Notes: a model not told the origin generated them from the sequence alone. A DNA stretch of 64,000 nucleotides from Agromyces sp. Leaf222 (GCF_001421565.1 NZ_LMKQ01000004.1:1-64000); one strand, 5' to 3'. Shown: positions 1-9,565, counted from the first letter of the stretch. Translations and numbers: made by a program.

Positions 1-1
1 T

Positions 2-124
2 CTGGCTCGTGAGGCCGGCCCGTTGGTGGCGATCCCGCAGGACTCGATCGACCGGTTGTACGACCGGTACCAGAACGTCTACGGACAGAGCACCGACGCT
101 CGACGGAAGGAACCCAGCGCATGA
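2..124 (+). CDS. araD: L-ribulose-5-phosphate 4-epimerase, C-terminal end (partial)
   Basis: The open frame entering from the left edge gives the last 40 residues of a protein, including a DRLYDRYQNVYGQ stretch. AraD-type class II aldolase-fold epimerases characteristically end in a Tyr-Gly-Gln element like this. The TGA stop overlaps the ATG of the next gene (ATGA), so the two are translationally coupled. The following FGGY kinase and araA support a role in converting L-ribulose-5-phosphate to D-xylulose-5-phosphate. Only the tail is visible, so the family call leans on context. This gene lies at the window edge. Confidence 0.7.
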   Translation: MAREAGPLVAIPQDSIDRLYDRYQNVYGQSTDARRKEPSA

Positions 125-1752
125 CCGACCCCTCGACCACTCAGACGACGGATGCCGCGCGCACCGCGATCCTCGACGGGCGCACGTCGCTCGGCATCGA
201 GCTCGGCTCGACCCGCATCAAGGCCTGCCTCGTCGACGCGGCGGACCCCACGCACGTGCTCGCCGTCGGCAGCCACGAGTGGGAGAACGAGTTCGTCGAC
301 CGCGTCTGGACCTACTCGCTCGACGACGTCTGGTCGGGCCTGCAGGCGGCCTACTCCGACCTCGTCGCCGACGTGCGGCGCCGCTACGACGCCACGCCCG
401 AGACGTTCGGCGCGATCGGCGTCTCGGCGATGATGCACGGCTACCTCGCGTTCGACGAGCGGGGCGACCTGCTCGTGCCGTTCCGCACGTGGCGCAACAC
501 CTCCACCGGTGCGGCCTCGGCCGAGCTCAGCGACCGCTTCGGGGTGAACATCCCGCTGCGGTGGTCGATCGCCCACCTGCACCAGGCGGTGCTCGACGCC
601 GAGGCGCACGTTCCCGACATCCGCTTCGTGACGACCCTCGCCGGGTACGTGCACTGGCGCCTGACCGACCGCAAGGTGCTCGGCGTCGGCGACGCGTCTG
701 GCATGTTCCCGATCGACGCGGCCACCCACGACTACGACGCCGCACTCGTCGCCTCGTACGACGCACTCGTGGGCGATCGCCTGCCGAAGCCCCTCGTCGA
801 GCTGCTGCCGCAGTCGCTCGAGGCGGGCGTTCCGGCCGGTGTGCTCACCGCGGCCGGCGCGGCCCTGCTCGACCCGACCGGCGGCCTGAAGCCCGGCGCC
901 CTGCTCTGCCCGCCCGAGGGCGACGCCGGCACGGGCATGGTCGCGACGAACTCGGTCGCGCCGCGCACCGGCAACGTCAGCGCCGGCACGAGCATCTTCG
1001 CGATGGTCGTGCTCGAGCGCCCCCTCGAGCACGCGCACCACGAGCTCGACCTCGTCACCACGCCCGCGGGCGATCCGGTCGCGATGGTGCACTGCAACAA
1101 CGGCGCGAGCGAGCTCGCCGCCTGGGCCGGGGTGTTCGGGCAGTTCGCCGCGGCATCCGGAACCCCCATCGGCTCGGACGCCGTCTTCGAGGCGCTGTTC
1201 ACGGCCGCGCTCGAGGGCGAGGCCGACGCCGGCGGGCTGCTCGCGTACAACCACCTGGCGGGCGAGCCCATCGCGGGCCTCACCGAGGGGCGCCCGCTCG
1301 TCGTGCGCACGCCCGACAGCCGCCTCAACCTGCCGAACTTCATGCGCGCCCAGCTCTACGGCGTGTTCGGCACGCTCGCCCTCGGCATGCGCGTGCTGGC
1401 GGGTGAGGGCGTCGAGCTCGACCGCATGTTCGCCCACGGCGGCATGTTCCGCACGGCCGGGGTCGCGCAGCGCTTCCTCGCCGGAGCGCTCGACGCGCCC
1501 GTCGCGGTCGGCGAGACCGCGTCCGAGGGCGGGGCGTGGGGCATCGCCGTGCTCGCGTCCTACCTCTCGGCCGCCGCTGCACACGACGGGCACGCGATCG
1601 ATCTCGGCACGTACCTCGACGACCACGTCTTCGCCGACGCCGGCTTCGACACCGTCGAGCCCGACCGGGCGGATGTCGCCGGCTTCGCCGCCTACCTCGA
1701 CCGCTACCGGGCCGGCCTCGCCGCCGAGGCCGCCGCCGTCGAAGCCCTCTGA
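121..1752 (+). CDS. araB: FGGY-family carbohydrate kinase (ribulokinase role)
   Basis: A 543-residue sugar kinase of the actin-like ATPase fold. The N-terminal phosphate-binding segment is [12 protein letters not shown] (about residues 24-35), and a second nucleotide-binding segment [12 protein letters not shown] lies near residue 287. The C-terminal adenosine region [13 protein letters not shown] is near residue 440. The ELGSTR variant differs from classical E. coli AraB (DFGSDS) and is closer to the xylulokinase-like subgroup found next to araD/araA in Gram-positives. Its position between araD and araA points to phosphorylation of L-ribulose. The start is the ATG in the ATGA overlap with araD. 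The substrate is inferred from context; xylulokinase activity is the alternative. Confidence 0.85.
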   Translation: MTDPSTTQTTDAARTAILDGRTSLGIELGSTRIKACLVDAADPTHVLAVGSHEWENEFVDRVWTYSLDDVWSGLQAAYSDLVADVRRRYDATPETFGAIGVSAMMHGYLAFDERGDLLVPFRTWRNTSTGAASAELSDRFGVNIPLRWSIAHLHQAVLDAEAHVPDIRFVTTLAGYVHWRLTDRKVLGVGDASGMFPIDAATHDYDAALVASYDALVGDRLPKPLVELLPQSLEAGVPAGVLTAAGAALLDPTGGLKPGALLCPPEGDAGTGMVATNSVAPRTGNVSAGTSIFAMVVLERPLEHAHHELDLVTTPAGDPVAMVHCNNGASELAAWAGVFGQFAAASGTPIGSDAVFEALFTAALEGEADAGGLLAYNHLAGEPIAGLTEGRPLVVRTPDSRLNLPNFMRAQLYGVFGTLALGMRVLAGEGVELDRMFAHGGMFRTAGVAQRFLAGALDAPVAVGETASEGGAWGIAVLASYLSAAAAHDGHAIDLGTYLDDHVFADAGFDTVEPDRADVAGFAAYLDRYRAGLAAEAAAVEAL

Positions 1753-1780
1753 CCTCACCACCGACCACGCAAGGAAGATC

Positions 1781-3304
1781 ATGACCCGCACCCCGCTCAC
1801 CACCTCGCTCGACCAGTACGAGGTCTGGTTCCTCACCGGCAGCCAGCACCTCTACGGCCCCGAGACCCTCGCACAGGTCGCCCAGCAGTCGGAGCAGATC
1901 GCCGCGACGCTCGACGCGGCATCCGACGTGCCCGTGAAGATCGTCTGGCTGCCCGTGCTCACCGACTCGGCCGCGATCAAGAAGGTCATGCTCGAGGCCA
2001 ACGCCGCCCCGAACGTGATCGGGCTCGTCGCGTGGATGCACACGTTCAGCCCCGCGAAGATGTGGATCGCGGGCCTCGACGCCCTGCAGAAGCCGCTCGC
2101 GCACCTGCACACGCAAGCCAACGTCGAGCTGCCGTGGGCCGACATCGACTTCGACTTCATGAACCTGAACCAGGCCGCGCACGGCGACCGCGAGTTCGGC
2201 TACATCCAGACCCGCCTCGGCGTGCCCCGCAAGACGATCGTCGGCCACGCGAGCGACCCCGTCGTGCAGCAGCAGCTCGGCACCTGGCAGCGCGCCGCCG
2301 CCGGCCTGGCCGCGAGCCGCGACCTCAAGCTCGCCCGCTTCGGCGACAACATGCGCTACGTCGCCGTCACCGAGGGCGACAAGACCGAAGCCGAGCTTCG
2401 TCTCGGCGTGCAGGTCAACACGTGGGGCGTCAACGAGCTCGCCGAGGCGGTCGCCGCGGCATCCGAGGCCGAGATCGACGAGCTCGTCGCGGTGTACGAG
2501 AACGAATACGACGTCGTGCCCGAGCTGCGCAAGGGCGGCGAGCGCCACCAGTCGCTGCGCGACGGCGCCGCGATCGAGCTCGGCCTGCGCTCGTTCCTCG
2601 AGGAGGGCGGCTTCGGCGCCTTCACCACCTCGTTCGAGGACCTCGGCGAGCTGAAGCAGCTGCCCGGCCTCGCCGTGCAGCGGCTCATGGCCGAGGGCTA
2701 CGGCTTCGGCGCCGAGGGCGACTGGAAGACCGCCGTGCTGGTGCGCATCGCGCACGTCATGGGTGCAGGCCTGCCCGGCGGCGCGAGCCTCATGGAGGAC
2801 TACACCTACGACATGACGCCCGGCGACGAGCTGATCCTCGGCGCGCACATGCTCGAGGTCTCGCCGTCGCTCACCTCGGCCAAGCCCACGCTCGAGGTGC
2901 ACCCGCTCGGCATCGGCGGCAAGGACGACCCCGTGCGCCTCGTCTTCACCGCCGACGCCGGCCCCGCCGTGGTCGTCGCGATGAGCGACATGCGCGACCG
3001 GTTCCGCCTCACCGCGAACGTCGTCGAGAACGTGGCGCCGCGCGAGTCGCTGCCGAACCTGCCCGTCGGCCGTGCCGTCTGGAAGCCGGCCCCCGACTTC
3101 CGCACGAGCGCCGCCGCGTGGCTCACCGCCGGTGCCGCGCACCACACGGTGATGTCGACCGCGGTCGGCGTCGACGTGTTCCGCGACTTCGCCGAGATGG
3201 CCGAGATCGAGCTGCTCGTGATCGACGACGAGACCACGCTGCCCGGCTTCAAGCACGAGGTGCGCTGGAACCAGGCCTACTACCGTCTGGCGCAGGGCCT
3301 GTAA
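1781..3304 (+). CDS. araA: L-arabinose isomerase
   Basis: A 507-residue protein, matching the roughly 500 residues of AraA, that isomerises L-arabinose to L-ribulose in the cytosol using Mn2+. The four expected metal and catalytic positions can be seen: E312 in GAEGDWK, E339 in MEDYTYDM, H356 in GAHMLEV and H454/H455 in AAHHTVMS. The N-terminus reads [14 protein letters not shown], typical of the family. The frame is open further upstream, but the ATG at 1781 is preceded by AAGGAAG and starts at the usual family position, 28 bases after the kinase stop. Third gene of the arabinose operon. Confidence 0.97.
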   Translation: MTRTPLTTSLDQYEVWFLTGSQHLYGPETLAQVAQQSEQIAATLDAASDVPVKIVWLPVLTDSAAIKKVMLEANAAPNVIGLVAWMHTFSPAKMWIAGLDALQKPLAHLHTQANVELPWADIDFDFMNLNQAAHGDREFGYIQTRLGVPRKTIVGHASDPVVQQQLGTWQRAAAGLAASRDLKLARFGDNMRYVAVTEGDKTEAELRLGVQVNTWGVNELAEAVAAASEAEIDELVAVYENEYDVVPELRKGGERHQSLRDGAAIELGLRSFLEEGGFGAFTTSFEDLGELKQLPGLAVQRLMAEGYGFGAEGDWKTAVLVRIAHVMGAGLPGGASLMEDYTYDMTPGDELILGAHMLEVSPSLTSAKPTLEVHPLGIGGKDDPVRLVFTADAGPAVVVAMSDMRDRFRLTANVVENVAPRESLPNLPVGRAVWKPAPDFRTSAAAWLTAGAAHHTVMSTAVGVDVFRDFAEMAEIELLVIDDETTLPGFKHEVRWNQAYYRLAQGL

Positions 3305-4228
3305 GTGGGCAACGCGCTCTCCGGGTACCAGCACGAGATCGGTGCGCACGGCTACGTCGCCGTCATCGCGAGCGTCGGGGCCTCCCTGCGTTCGCTGACC
3401 TACGAGGGTCGCGACCTCGTCGTGCCCTTCGAGGCCGAGGAGGTGCGCCCGGCCTACCGCGGCGTCACGCTCGTGCCGTGGCCGAACCGGGTCGTCGACG
3501 GCCGCTACCGTTTCGGCGGGGTCGACGAGCAGCTGCCGCTCACCGAGCCCGAGCGCGGGCACGCCCTGCACGGACTCGCCGCCTGGCTCGACTTCGAGCC
3601 CGTGCACCGCGAGAGCGCCCGCGTGGTGCTCGCCGCCACGATCGAGGCGCAGGCGGGCTATCCGCACCGGCTCGCGATCGAGGTCGAGTTCCGCGTCGAC
3701 GCCGGCGGCCTGCACACCACGGTCACCGCGAAGAACGTGGGGCGGGATGCCGCGCCCTACGGCACCGGACCGCACCCGTACCTCGTGGCGGGCGAGGGCT
3801 CGGTCGACGACTGGACCCTCACGCTGCCCGCGGCCGAGGTGCTCGAGGTCACGCCCGACCGCCTCATCCCGACGGCGACCGCGGCGGTCGACGCACCGCG
3901 CGAAGGCGACACGTTCGACTTCCGGATGCCGCGGCGCATCGGGGCGACCGAGATCGACCATGCCTTCACGGGGCTGGCCTACGACGCCGAGGGCCCCGAC
4001 GGTGCCGTGCAGGCGACGCTCACCGATGCCGACGGACGCGGCGTCGGCATGGCGTGGCGCCGGGAGTGCCCGTGGGTGCAGATCCACACGGCCGACGGCA
4101 GCGGACGCACCGGCCTCGCGGTCGAGCCGATGACCTGCCCGCCCGACGCGTTCAACTCCGGCGTCGACCTCATCGTGCTGGAGCCGGGCGACTCGTCGTC
4201 GGCGCGCTGGACGATCTTCGCGATCTGA
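3305..4228 (+). CDS. Aldose 1-epimerase (galactose mutarotase family)
   Basis: A 307-residue mutarotase-fold protein that interconverts alpha and beta anomers of aldoses. Visible landmarks are the N-terminal LTYEGRDLVVPF, the catalytic-histidine segment RGHALHGLAAWLDF (about residues 81-94), a second His in GPHPYLVAG near residue 158, and a C-terminal Glu in LAVEPMTCPPDAFNSG, the usual base. The GTG start directly abuts the araA TAA with no spacer, so it belongs to the same operon and probably supplies the right anomer of arabinose. Convergent with the next gene. Confidence 0.9.
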   Translation: MGNALSGYQHEIGAHGYVAVIASVGASLRSLTYEGRDLVVPFEAEEVRPAYRGVTLVPWPNRVVDGRYRFGGVDEQLPLTEPERGHALHGLAAWLDFEPVHRESARVVLAATIEAQAGYPHRLAIEVEFRVDAGGLHTTVTAKNVGRDAAPYGTGPHPYLVAGEGSVDDWTLTLPAAEVLEVTPDRLIPTATAAVDAPREGDTFDFRMPRRIGATEIDHAFTGLAYDAEGPDGAVQATLTDADGRGVGMAWRRECPWVQIHTADGSGRTGLAVEPMTCPPDAFNSGVDLIVLEPGDSSSARWTIFAI

Positions 4229-4342
4229 CGCGCCTGAAGCGCCGACGCACCCGACGCGTCACCGTTCGGCCCGGCTGGGGCTCGGTCGGTCACTGCCCTT
4301 CGACGAGGGCGGTGGTCGACCAGGCTCCAGCCGGGCCGTTCG

Positions 4343-4648
4343 CTACTCGACCGGCTCGACCGGCTCGACCGGCGACGTCGCGGCGGGCGGGCAGTGCACC
4401 TGCGTGCGCTCGCCCGAGCGGTCGATGTCGTGGTCGGCCATCGGCCCGCCGCAGAGCGGGCAGCGGGGGTCGGCCGGCGGCACGTACGGCGCCTCGGGGC
4501 GGCCGATGCCGACCTGCGCCGGGCCCGTGAACCGGAAGATCATGCGGTTGAAGGCGTTGTAGAAGCCGCGCTTGCCGATGAACGGGTTCAGCGGGTTGAG
4601 TCCGGGCTCGGGAGTCCACGCCGCGCCGTCGATCTTCTTTCGTGCCAT
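4343..4648 (-). CDS. Conserved small protein with a CPLCGGPM cysteine pair
   Basis: A 101-residue protein starting MARKKIDGAAW. It has a single CxxC pair in PRCPLCGGPMADH (about residues 63-75), like half of a zinc ribbon, and no membrane segment. The function is not recognised. The ATG at 4648 faces the MarR-type regulator across a 22-base gap containing a perfect palindrome, so the two are probably co-controlled. The last residues, SPVEPVEPVE, are encoded by ACTCGACCGGCTCGACCGG repeats that look like part of the intergenic repeat family seen at 24472 and 60830, so the C-terminus may have been remodelled by repeat insertion. Confidence 0.7.
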   Translation of the reverse strand: MARKKIDGAAWTPEPGLNPLNPFIGKRGFYNAFNRMIFRFTGPAQVGIGRPEAPYVPPADPRCPLCGGPMADHDIDRSGERTQVHCPPAATSPVEPVEPVE

Positions 4649-4653
4649 AACGA

Positions 4654-4665
4654 TTAGTATACTAA
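4654..4665. promoter_or_regulatory. Perfect 12-bp palindrome, probable OhrR/MarR operator
   Basis: TTAGTATACTAA is perfectly self-complementary. It is AT-rich inside very GC-rich DNA and fills the 22-base gap between the divergent ATGs at 4648 and 4671. This is the size and placement expected of an autoregulatory MarR-family operator. It may also contain the TATACT-type -10 elements of both promoters. Confidence 0.7.
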
Positions 4666-4670
4666 GTATT

Positions 4671-5216
4671 ATGGATGCTCCCGCCGCCGCCCGCGTCGAG
4701 CAGGCCAGCGGGGTCGCCGAGGCCGACCCGCTCGCCCTCGACCGCCAGCTCTGCTTCGCCCTCGCCGTCGCCTCGCGGCTCGTGATCGGCACCTACAAGC
4801 CGATCCTCGAGCCCATGGGGCTGACGCATCCGCAGTACCTCGTGATGCTCGCGCTCTGGGAACAGGAGCCCCTCGCGCTCTCCGAGATCGCCGCCCTCGT
4901 GCGGCTCGAGCCCGCGACGCTGTCACCGCTCGTCAAGCGCCTCGAGGCCGCCGGGCTCGTGACCCGCGAGCGCTCGACCCGCGACGAGCGCCAGCTCGCG
5001 CTTCGGCTCACGCCAGAGGGGCGACGCCTGCGCGACCAGGCCGAACGCGTGCCGGAGCAGGTCGTCGCCTCGCTCGGCGTCGAGGTCGACGACCTCCTGC
5101 GCCTGCACGCCGAGCTCTCGACGCTGATCCAACGCATCAGCCCGAGCCCCGGTTCCGGCCACGACGCCGAACGGAAGAACCCCGGCCTCGACGCAGGATC
5201 GAAGGGAGCACGATGA
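4671..5216 (+). CDS. MarR-family regulator, OhrR-like (one-Cys peroxide sensor type)
   Basis: A 181-residue winged-helix repressor. The segment LDRQLCFALAVASR places Cys28 where OhrR proteins carry the organic-peroxide-reactive cysteine (LCFALY), and it is followed by LEPMGLTHPQYLVMLALWE, also typical of OhrR. The helix-turn-helix spans about residues 64-95 (LSEIAALVRLEPATLSPLVKRLEAAGL), with the wing at STRDERQLALRLT. The start is the ATG next to the palindrome. The usual partner gene ohr is not adjacent; instead the gene is coupled by ATGA to a YdeI-type protein. Peroxide sensing is inferred from the cysteine. Confidence 0.85.
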   Translation: MDAPAAARVEQASGVAEADPLALDRQLCFALAVASRLVIGTYKPILEPMGLTHPQYLVMLALWEQEPLALSEIAALVRLEPATLSPLVKRLEAAGLVTRERSTRDERQLALRLTPEGRRLRDQAERVPEQVVASLGVEVDDLLRLHAELSTLIQRISPSPGSGHDAERKNPGLDAGSKGAR

Positions 5217-5662
5217 CGGAGTTCAGGGCGGTCGTCGAACCGCACGAGAAGATGCGGGGGCTCGAGGTTCCCGAGGCGGCGGTCGAGGAGCTCGGCGGTG
5301 GCCGGCGTCCACGCGTCGCGGTCACGGTCAACGGCCACACCTGGGAGACCCGCGTCGCCATCATGCTCGGGCGCAACCTCATCGGGCTGAGCAACGCCAA
5401 CCGCGCGGCGGCCGGACTCGAGGTCGGCGCCGAGGTCGCGGTGCGGCTCGAGCTCCTGCCCGAACTCGTCGACGTCGAGCTGCCCGACGATCTCGCGGAC
5501 GCCCTCGATGCCGACCCCGAGGTGCGCGCCCGGTTCGACGCCCAGACGGTCAGTCAACGGCGCCAGCACGTGCGGGTCATCGACCAGGCCAAGACCGCGC
5601 CGACGCGGCAGCGCCGCATCGCCAAGCTCGTCGACGAGCTGGGCGGTGGCACCAGGGCGTGA
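5213..5662 (+). CDS. YdeI/OmpD-associated-like protein with DUF1905 domain
   Basis: A 149-residue soluble protein. The N-terminal half (about 1-85) looks like DUF1905: a small beta-barrel with KMRGLEVPEAAVEELGGG and VTVNGHTWETRV. The C-terminal tail ADPEVRARFDAQTVSQRRQHVRVIDQAKTAPTRQRRI matches the helical YdeI/OmdA-type module. Members are described as bacteriocin-protection or OmpD-associated, but the biochemical role is unclear. The ATG overlaps the regulator stop (ATGA), so the OhrR-like protein probably controls its synthesis. Confidence 0.8.
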   Translation: MTEFRAVVEPHEKMRGLEVPEAAVEELGGGRRPRVAVTVNGHTWETRVAIMLGRNLIGLSNANRAAAGLEVGAEVAVRLELLPELVDVELPDDLADALDADPEVRARFDAQTVSQRRQHVRVIDQAKTAPTRQRRIAKLVDELGGGTRA

Positions 5663-5696
5663 GCCCGGACCCGGTTCGCCGTGATGTGATGGACGC

Positions 5697-6503
5697 ATGC
5701 CGACCATTCGCCTCGCCGTGACGGGCGCCACCTGGATCACGCCGAGCCTCCGCCGACTGCACCTGCGCAGCGACGACCTCTCGGCCTTCGCCGACAGCGG
5801 GTTCACCGACCGCTACCTCAAGCTCGTGTTCCTCAAGCCGGGCGTCGCCTACCCCGAGCAGATCGACGTGCGCGCGCTGCGCGGCACGATGCCCGCCGAA
5901 GACCTGCCGGTCGTGCGCACCTACACGGCGCTGCACCCGGATGTCGCGGCCGGCACCCTCGACATCGACTTCGTGGTGCACGGCGACGAGGGGGTCGCCG
6001 GGCCGTGGGCCGCGAACGCCCGCGCGGGCGACCTCCTGCTCGCGAACGGCCCAGGCGGCGCCTACCGGCCGGATCCCGAGGCCGACTGGCACCTGCTCGC
6101 CGGTGATGAGTCGGCGGTGCCGGCGATCGCGGCCGCGCTCGAGGCGCTGCCCGCCGACGCCGTGGCGAGGGCCGTCGTGCTCGTGGAGTCGGCCGAGCAC
6201 GAACCGCAGCTCGCCCTGCCCGGCGGCGGCACCGTCGAGTTCGTGCACCGCGACGGCGGCTCCGGTGAGGGGCTGCTCGCCGCCGCCGTGCGCGCCGTCG
6301 GCTGGCTCGAGGGCCGCGTGCACGCGTTCGTGCACGGCGAGGCCGAAGAGGTCATGCGCGGCATCCGGCCGTATCTGCGGAACGAGCGCGGGCTGGCCCG
6401 CGACCAGCTCTCGGTCTCGGGGTACTGGCGCCGGGGCCGCACCGAGGACTCCTTCCGGCAGTGGAAGGCCGACTTCGCGCGGGCCGAGGGCGACGCGGGC
6501 TGA
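5697..6503 (+). CDS. Siderophore-interacting protein (FAD-dependent ferric reductase family)
   Basis: A 268-residue ViuB/SIP-family protein that reduces Fe(III)-siderophores in the cytosol using FAD and NAD(P)H. The FAD-binding motif VRTYTAL lies near residue 72, with FVVHGDEGVAGPWAANARAGD following. The SIP C-terminal domain ends FVHGEAEEVMRGIRPYLRNE and SVSGYWRRGRTEDSFR, the family signature. No siderophore transporter or synthetase is adjacent. The ATG at 5697 lies 34 bases after the previous stop, so it may share that transcript. Convergent with the pyruvate oxidase gene. Confidence 0.92.
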   Translation: MPTIRLAVTGATWITPSLRRLHLRSDDLSAFADSGFTDRYLKLVFLKPGVAYPEQIDVRALRGTMPAEDLPVVRTYTALHPDVAAGTLDIDFVVHGDEGVAGPWAANARAGDLLLANGPGGAYRPDPEADWHLLAGDESAVPAIAAALEALPADAVARAVVLVESAEHEPQLALPGGGTVEFVHRDGGSGEGLLAAAVRAVGWLEGRVHAFVHGEAEEVMRGIRPYLRNERGLARDQLSVSGYWRRGRTEDSFRQWKADFARAEGDAG

Positions 6504-6545
6504 CGCGAGCCCGGGCGCGCGCCGCCGGGTGGCCCGCCACGCGAC

Positions 6546-8279
6546 TCAGCGGAAGATGCGCCGCCACACGTTCGTGTCGGCGAGGTCGAGCAGCTCGTCG
6601 CCGCGGCCCGACATGACCGTGCGCAGCGCGTAGAGCGCGAAGCCCTTCGTCTGCGCGGCGGTGATCGACGGCGGGATCGAGAGCTCCTGGCGCGCGACGA
6701 CGACGTCGATGAGGGCCGCACCGGGTTCGGCGAACGCCTTCGTCAGCGCCGCCTCGAGGTCGGGGCCCTGCTCCACGCGGATGCCGGTGATGCCGACCGA
6801 CTCGGCCACCGCGGCGAACGACGGGTTCACCAGCTCGGTGCCGAAGTTCACGATGCCGGCGGCCTTCATCTCGACCTCGACGAAGTTCAGCGACGAGTTG
6901 TTGAAGACGACGATCTTGATCGGCAGGTCGTTCTGCCGAATCGAGAGCAGGTCGCCCATGAGCATCGAGAGGCCACCGTCGCCCGCCAGCGCGATGACCT
7001 GGCGTCCGGGGGCCGCCGCCTGCGCGCCGAGCGCGTGCGGCATCGCGTTGGCCATCGACCCGTGCGTGAACGAGCCGATCAGGCGACGGTCGCGCGTCAT
7101 CCGCAGGTACCTCGCCGTCCAGACGACGGGCGAACCGACATCCGCCGTGAAGATCGCATCAGGATCGGCGAGCCGGTCGATGACCTTCGCCAGGTATTCG
7201 GGGTGGATGGGCTGCTTGCCGTCGTCGTTCGCGAGGCCGTCGAGCTCGCGGCGCGTCTTCTCGTAGTGCTTCACGCTCGACTCGAGGTGCTTGCCACTGC
7301 GGTCCTCGGCGATGAGGGGCAGCAGCGCCGAGGCCGTCTCGCGCACGTCGCCGACGAGTCCGAGGTCGACCGGCGTTCGACGCCCGAGCTGCTCGCCGCG
7401 CAGGTCGACCTGCACGATCTTCGCCTTCGACGGGTAGAACTGCCGGTACGGGAAGTCGCTGCCGAGGATGAGCAGCGCATCGCATTTCTCCATGGCCCGA
7501 TAGCCCGAGGCGAAGCCGAGCAGTCCGGTCATGCCGACGTCGTAGGGGTTGTCGTACTCGATGTGCTCCTTGCCGCGGAACGCGTGCACGATCGGCGCCT
7601 GCAGCCGCTCGGCGAGCGCGAGCACCTCGTCGTGCGCGCCCGCGACGCCCGCACCGGCGAGGATCGTGACGGATGCCGCGGCGTTCAGGATGCCGGCGGC
7701 CTCGGCCAGCTCGTCGGGGGCGGGCAGCACGCGCGGGCGGGCGGCCCGGATCGGGGCGCTCGGCCGTCGCGCCGGCGCATCGCGGAAGAACACGTCGCCC
7801 GGCACGACCACGACGGCGACGCCCTGCTTCTCGACGGCGGTGCGCATGGCGGTCTCGAGCACCCACGGCAGCTGCGACGGATCGCCGACGAGCTCGCAGT
7901 ACACGCTGCACTCGCGGAACAGCTCCTGCGGGTGCGTCTCCTGGAAGTACCCGCTGCCGATCTCCGACGACGGGATGTGCGAGGCGATCGCGAGCACTGG
8001 CAGGCGACTGCGCTGGGCGTCGAAGAGCCCGTTGATGAAGTGCAGGTTGCCTGGACCGCAGCTGCCGGCGACGACCGCGAGCTCGCCGGTGACGGCAGCG
8101 TCGGCGGCCGCGGCGAACGCGGCGGTCTCCTCGTGCCTCGCATGCAGCCAGCGGATGCCGCCGTCACGGCGCAGTGCGTCGGTGAAGGCGTTGAGCGAAT
8201 CGCCCGGCAGGCCCCAGACCCGGCTCACCCCCGCCCGCTTCAGCGTCTCCACGAACAGTTCGGCGATGGTCTGCGACAT
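6546..8279 (-). CDS. poxB: Thiamine-diphosphate-dependent pyruvate dehydrogenase (quinone)/pyruvate oxidase
   Basis: A 577-residue ThDP enzyme of the PoxB type that decarboxylates pyruvate to acetate and passes electrons to quinone. Glu50 in LHARHEETAAF is the cofactor-activating Glu. The segment SCGPGNLHFINGLFDA is family-typical, and the ThDP/Mg motif GDGGLSMLMGD begins at residue 433 and ends with NN in VVFNNSSLNF. The C-terminus ends in a basic-hydrophobic stretch, as in peripheral membrane PoxB. The gene is monocistronic and leftward, and faces the DeoR/LacI regulator over a 162-base divergent region. Acetolactate synthase is the alternative, but the length and motif wording favour PoxB. 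Confidence 0.92.
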   Translation of the reverse strand: MSQTIAELFVETLKRAGVSRVWGLPGDSLNAFTDALRRDGGIRWLHARHEETAAFAAAADAAVTGELAVVAGSCGPGNLHFINGLFDAQRSRLPVLAIASHIPSSEIGSGYFQETHPQELFRECSVYCELVGDPSQLPWVLETAMRTAVEKQGVAVVVVPGDVFFRDAPARRPSAPIRAARPRVLPAPDELAEAAGILNAAASVTILAGAGVAGAHDEVLALAERLQAPIVHAFRGKEHIEYDNPYDVGMTGLLGFASGYRAMEKCDALLILGSDFPYRQFYPSKAKIVQVDLRGEQLGRRTPVDLGLVGDVRETASALLPLIAEDRSGKHLESSVKHYEKTRRELDGLANDDGKQPIHPEYLAKVIDRLADPDAIFTADVGSPVVWTARYLRMTRDRRLIGSFTHGSMANAMPHALGAQAAAPGRQVIALAGDGGLSMLMGDLLSIRQNDLPIKIVVFNNSSLNFVEVEMKAAGIVNFGTELVNPSFAAVAESVGITGIRVEQGPDLEAALTKAFAEPGAALIDVVVARQELSIPPSITAAQTKGFALYALRTVMSGRGDELLDLADTNVWRRIFR

Positions 8280-8441
8280 GCGTCATCCCCCCGGATGGTG
8301 TGCGGGCGCCTTCCGACGCGGTGTCTCCACCGTACGTCGCGAAGGGGCCGTCCCGCCGGGCGAGGCGAATTCTCCGCGGACTGCGTATCGTGAGTCATGT
8401 TCGATCTTGAGAACGCACAAACTCACACATCTGGAGGCCCG

Positions 8442-9530
8442 ATGGTCGCCGTCGCACGTCATGACGCCATCCTGCGGGAGCTCGAGCTGCGAGGCTCGCT
8501 CGCCATCACGCAACTCTCCAAACGGCTGGACGTCTCCGCGATGACCCTGCGCCGCGATCTCGCGGAGCTCGAGTCCCGCGGCCTCCTCGTGCGCGTGCAC
8601 GGCGGCGCGGTCTCGACGGCGGTCGCGAAGCAGCAGGAGCGGGGCTCCGGTTCGGGCGGCGCGATGGCGCGGCGCCCGGTCGCGACGATCGGCATGATCG
8701 CGCCGACCGCGAACTACTACTTCCCGCAGGTCATCCGCGGGGCGAGCGACGCCGCGCGCGAGCTCAACTGCCGGCTCGTGCTCGGCACCACGAACTACTC
8801 CGAACGCGAGGAGCTGCGCCAGGCCGAGCGCCTCATCGCGAACGGCGTCGACGGGCTGATGATCACGCCGCACAACGGGCTCGTCGAGGGCTCCCCGCTG
8901 CACGAGCTGCTGATCGAGGCACCCGTGCCGGTCGTGATCGTCGAGCGGGGGGTCGACGAGCGCATCGCCGGCCGCATCGAGTCCGTGCGGAGCGACCACG
9001 CCTACGGGGCCGAGCTCGCGGTGCGGCACCTCGTCGAGCACGGGCATCGCCGCATCGCGTTGGCGGCGCGCGAGGCGGCGACCACGCCCTGGCTGCTCGA
9101 CGGGTACGAACGCACCATGGCGCGACTCGGGCTGGCCGAGCACGTGCGCTTCCGCTCGCTGCCGACGCCGGCCGTCGGCGCGGATTCGGCGATCGACGCG
9201 CTCGAGCGGTTCTACGACGAGTGCGTGCAGCACGAGGTGACGGCGGCGCTGATGCTGGGCGACGTGGACTCCATGGCCTTCGCCGACCTCGTGGTCGAGC
9301 GCGGCCTGCGCATTCCGGAGGACTTCGCGCTCGTCGCCTACGACGACGAGTTCTCGGCCTTCGCCGCGGTGCCGCTGACCGCGGTCGCCCCGCCGAAGCA
9401 CGACCTCGGGTACGCGGCCCTGCGCCTCTGCTTCGACCGCATCCGCCAGCACGAGCGCACCGGCCACGCCGTCACGCGGATGTCGCTCCTGCCGACGCTC
9501 GTCGAACGGGAGTCCACGCGCTCCGCGTGA
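8442..9530 (+). CDS. Transcriptional regulator: DeoR-type helix-turn-helix fused to a LacI-type sugar-binding domain
   Basis: From the ATG at 8442 the protein is 362 residues. The N-terminal segment AVARHDAILRELELRGSLAITQLSKRLDVSAMTLRRDLAELESRG is a DeoR winged HTH (about residues 4-55) followed by the DeoR signature VRVHGGAV. From about residue 75 (VATIGMIAPTANYYFP) it is a LacI/RbsB-like periplasmic-binding fold ending LVAYDDEFSAFAAVPLTAVAPP. An in-frame ATG at 8397 is possible, but GGAGG at 8433-8437 sits four bases before the ATG at 8442, which I prefer. It probably controls the sugar ABC operon starting at 9668. Confidence 0.88.
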   Translation: MVAVARHDAILRELELRGSLAITQLSKRLDVSAMTLRRDLAELESRGLLVRVHGGAVSTAVAKQQERGSGSGGAMARRPVATIGMIAPTANYYFPQVIRGASDAARELNCRLVLGTTNYSEREELRQAERLIANGVDGLMITPHNGLVEGSPLHELLIEAPVPVVIVERGVDERIAGRIESVRSDHAYGAELAVRHLVEHGHRRIALAAREAATTPWLLDGYERTMARLGLAEHVRFRSLPTPAVGADSAIDALERFYDECVQHEVTAALMLGDVDSMAFADLVVERGLRIPEDFALVAYDDEFSAFAAVPLTAVAPPKHDLGYAALRLCFDRIRQHERTGHAVTRMSLLPTLVERESTRSA

Positions 9531-9565
9531 CCTCCACCGCCCGCGTCATCCCGAACCCAGGCGCC

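Noticed and set aside
79..1836. Long minus-strand open frame (585 codons) opposite the araB-like kinase
   Set aside because: High-GC antisense shadow: no family match and low-complexity residues.
1340..4087. 915-codon minus-strand open frame opposite araA
   Set aside because: Same shadow effect; the sense genes are well supported.
4290..4619. Alternative minus-strand frame in the small Cys-pair gene
   Set aside because: Overlaps the better frame; its residues are arginine-rich and lack the Cys pair in context.
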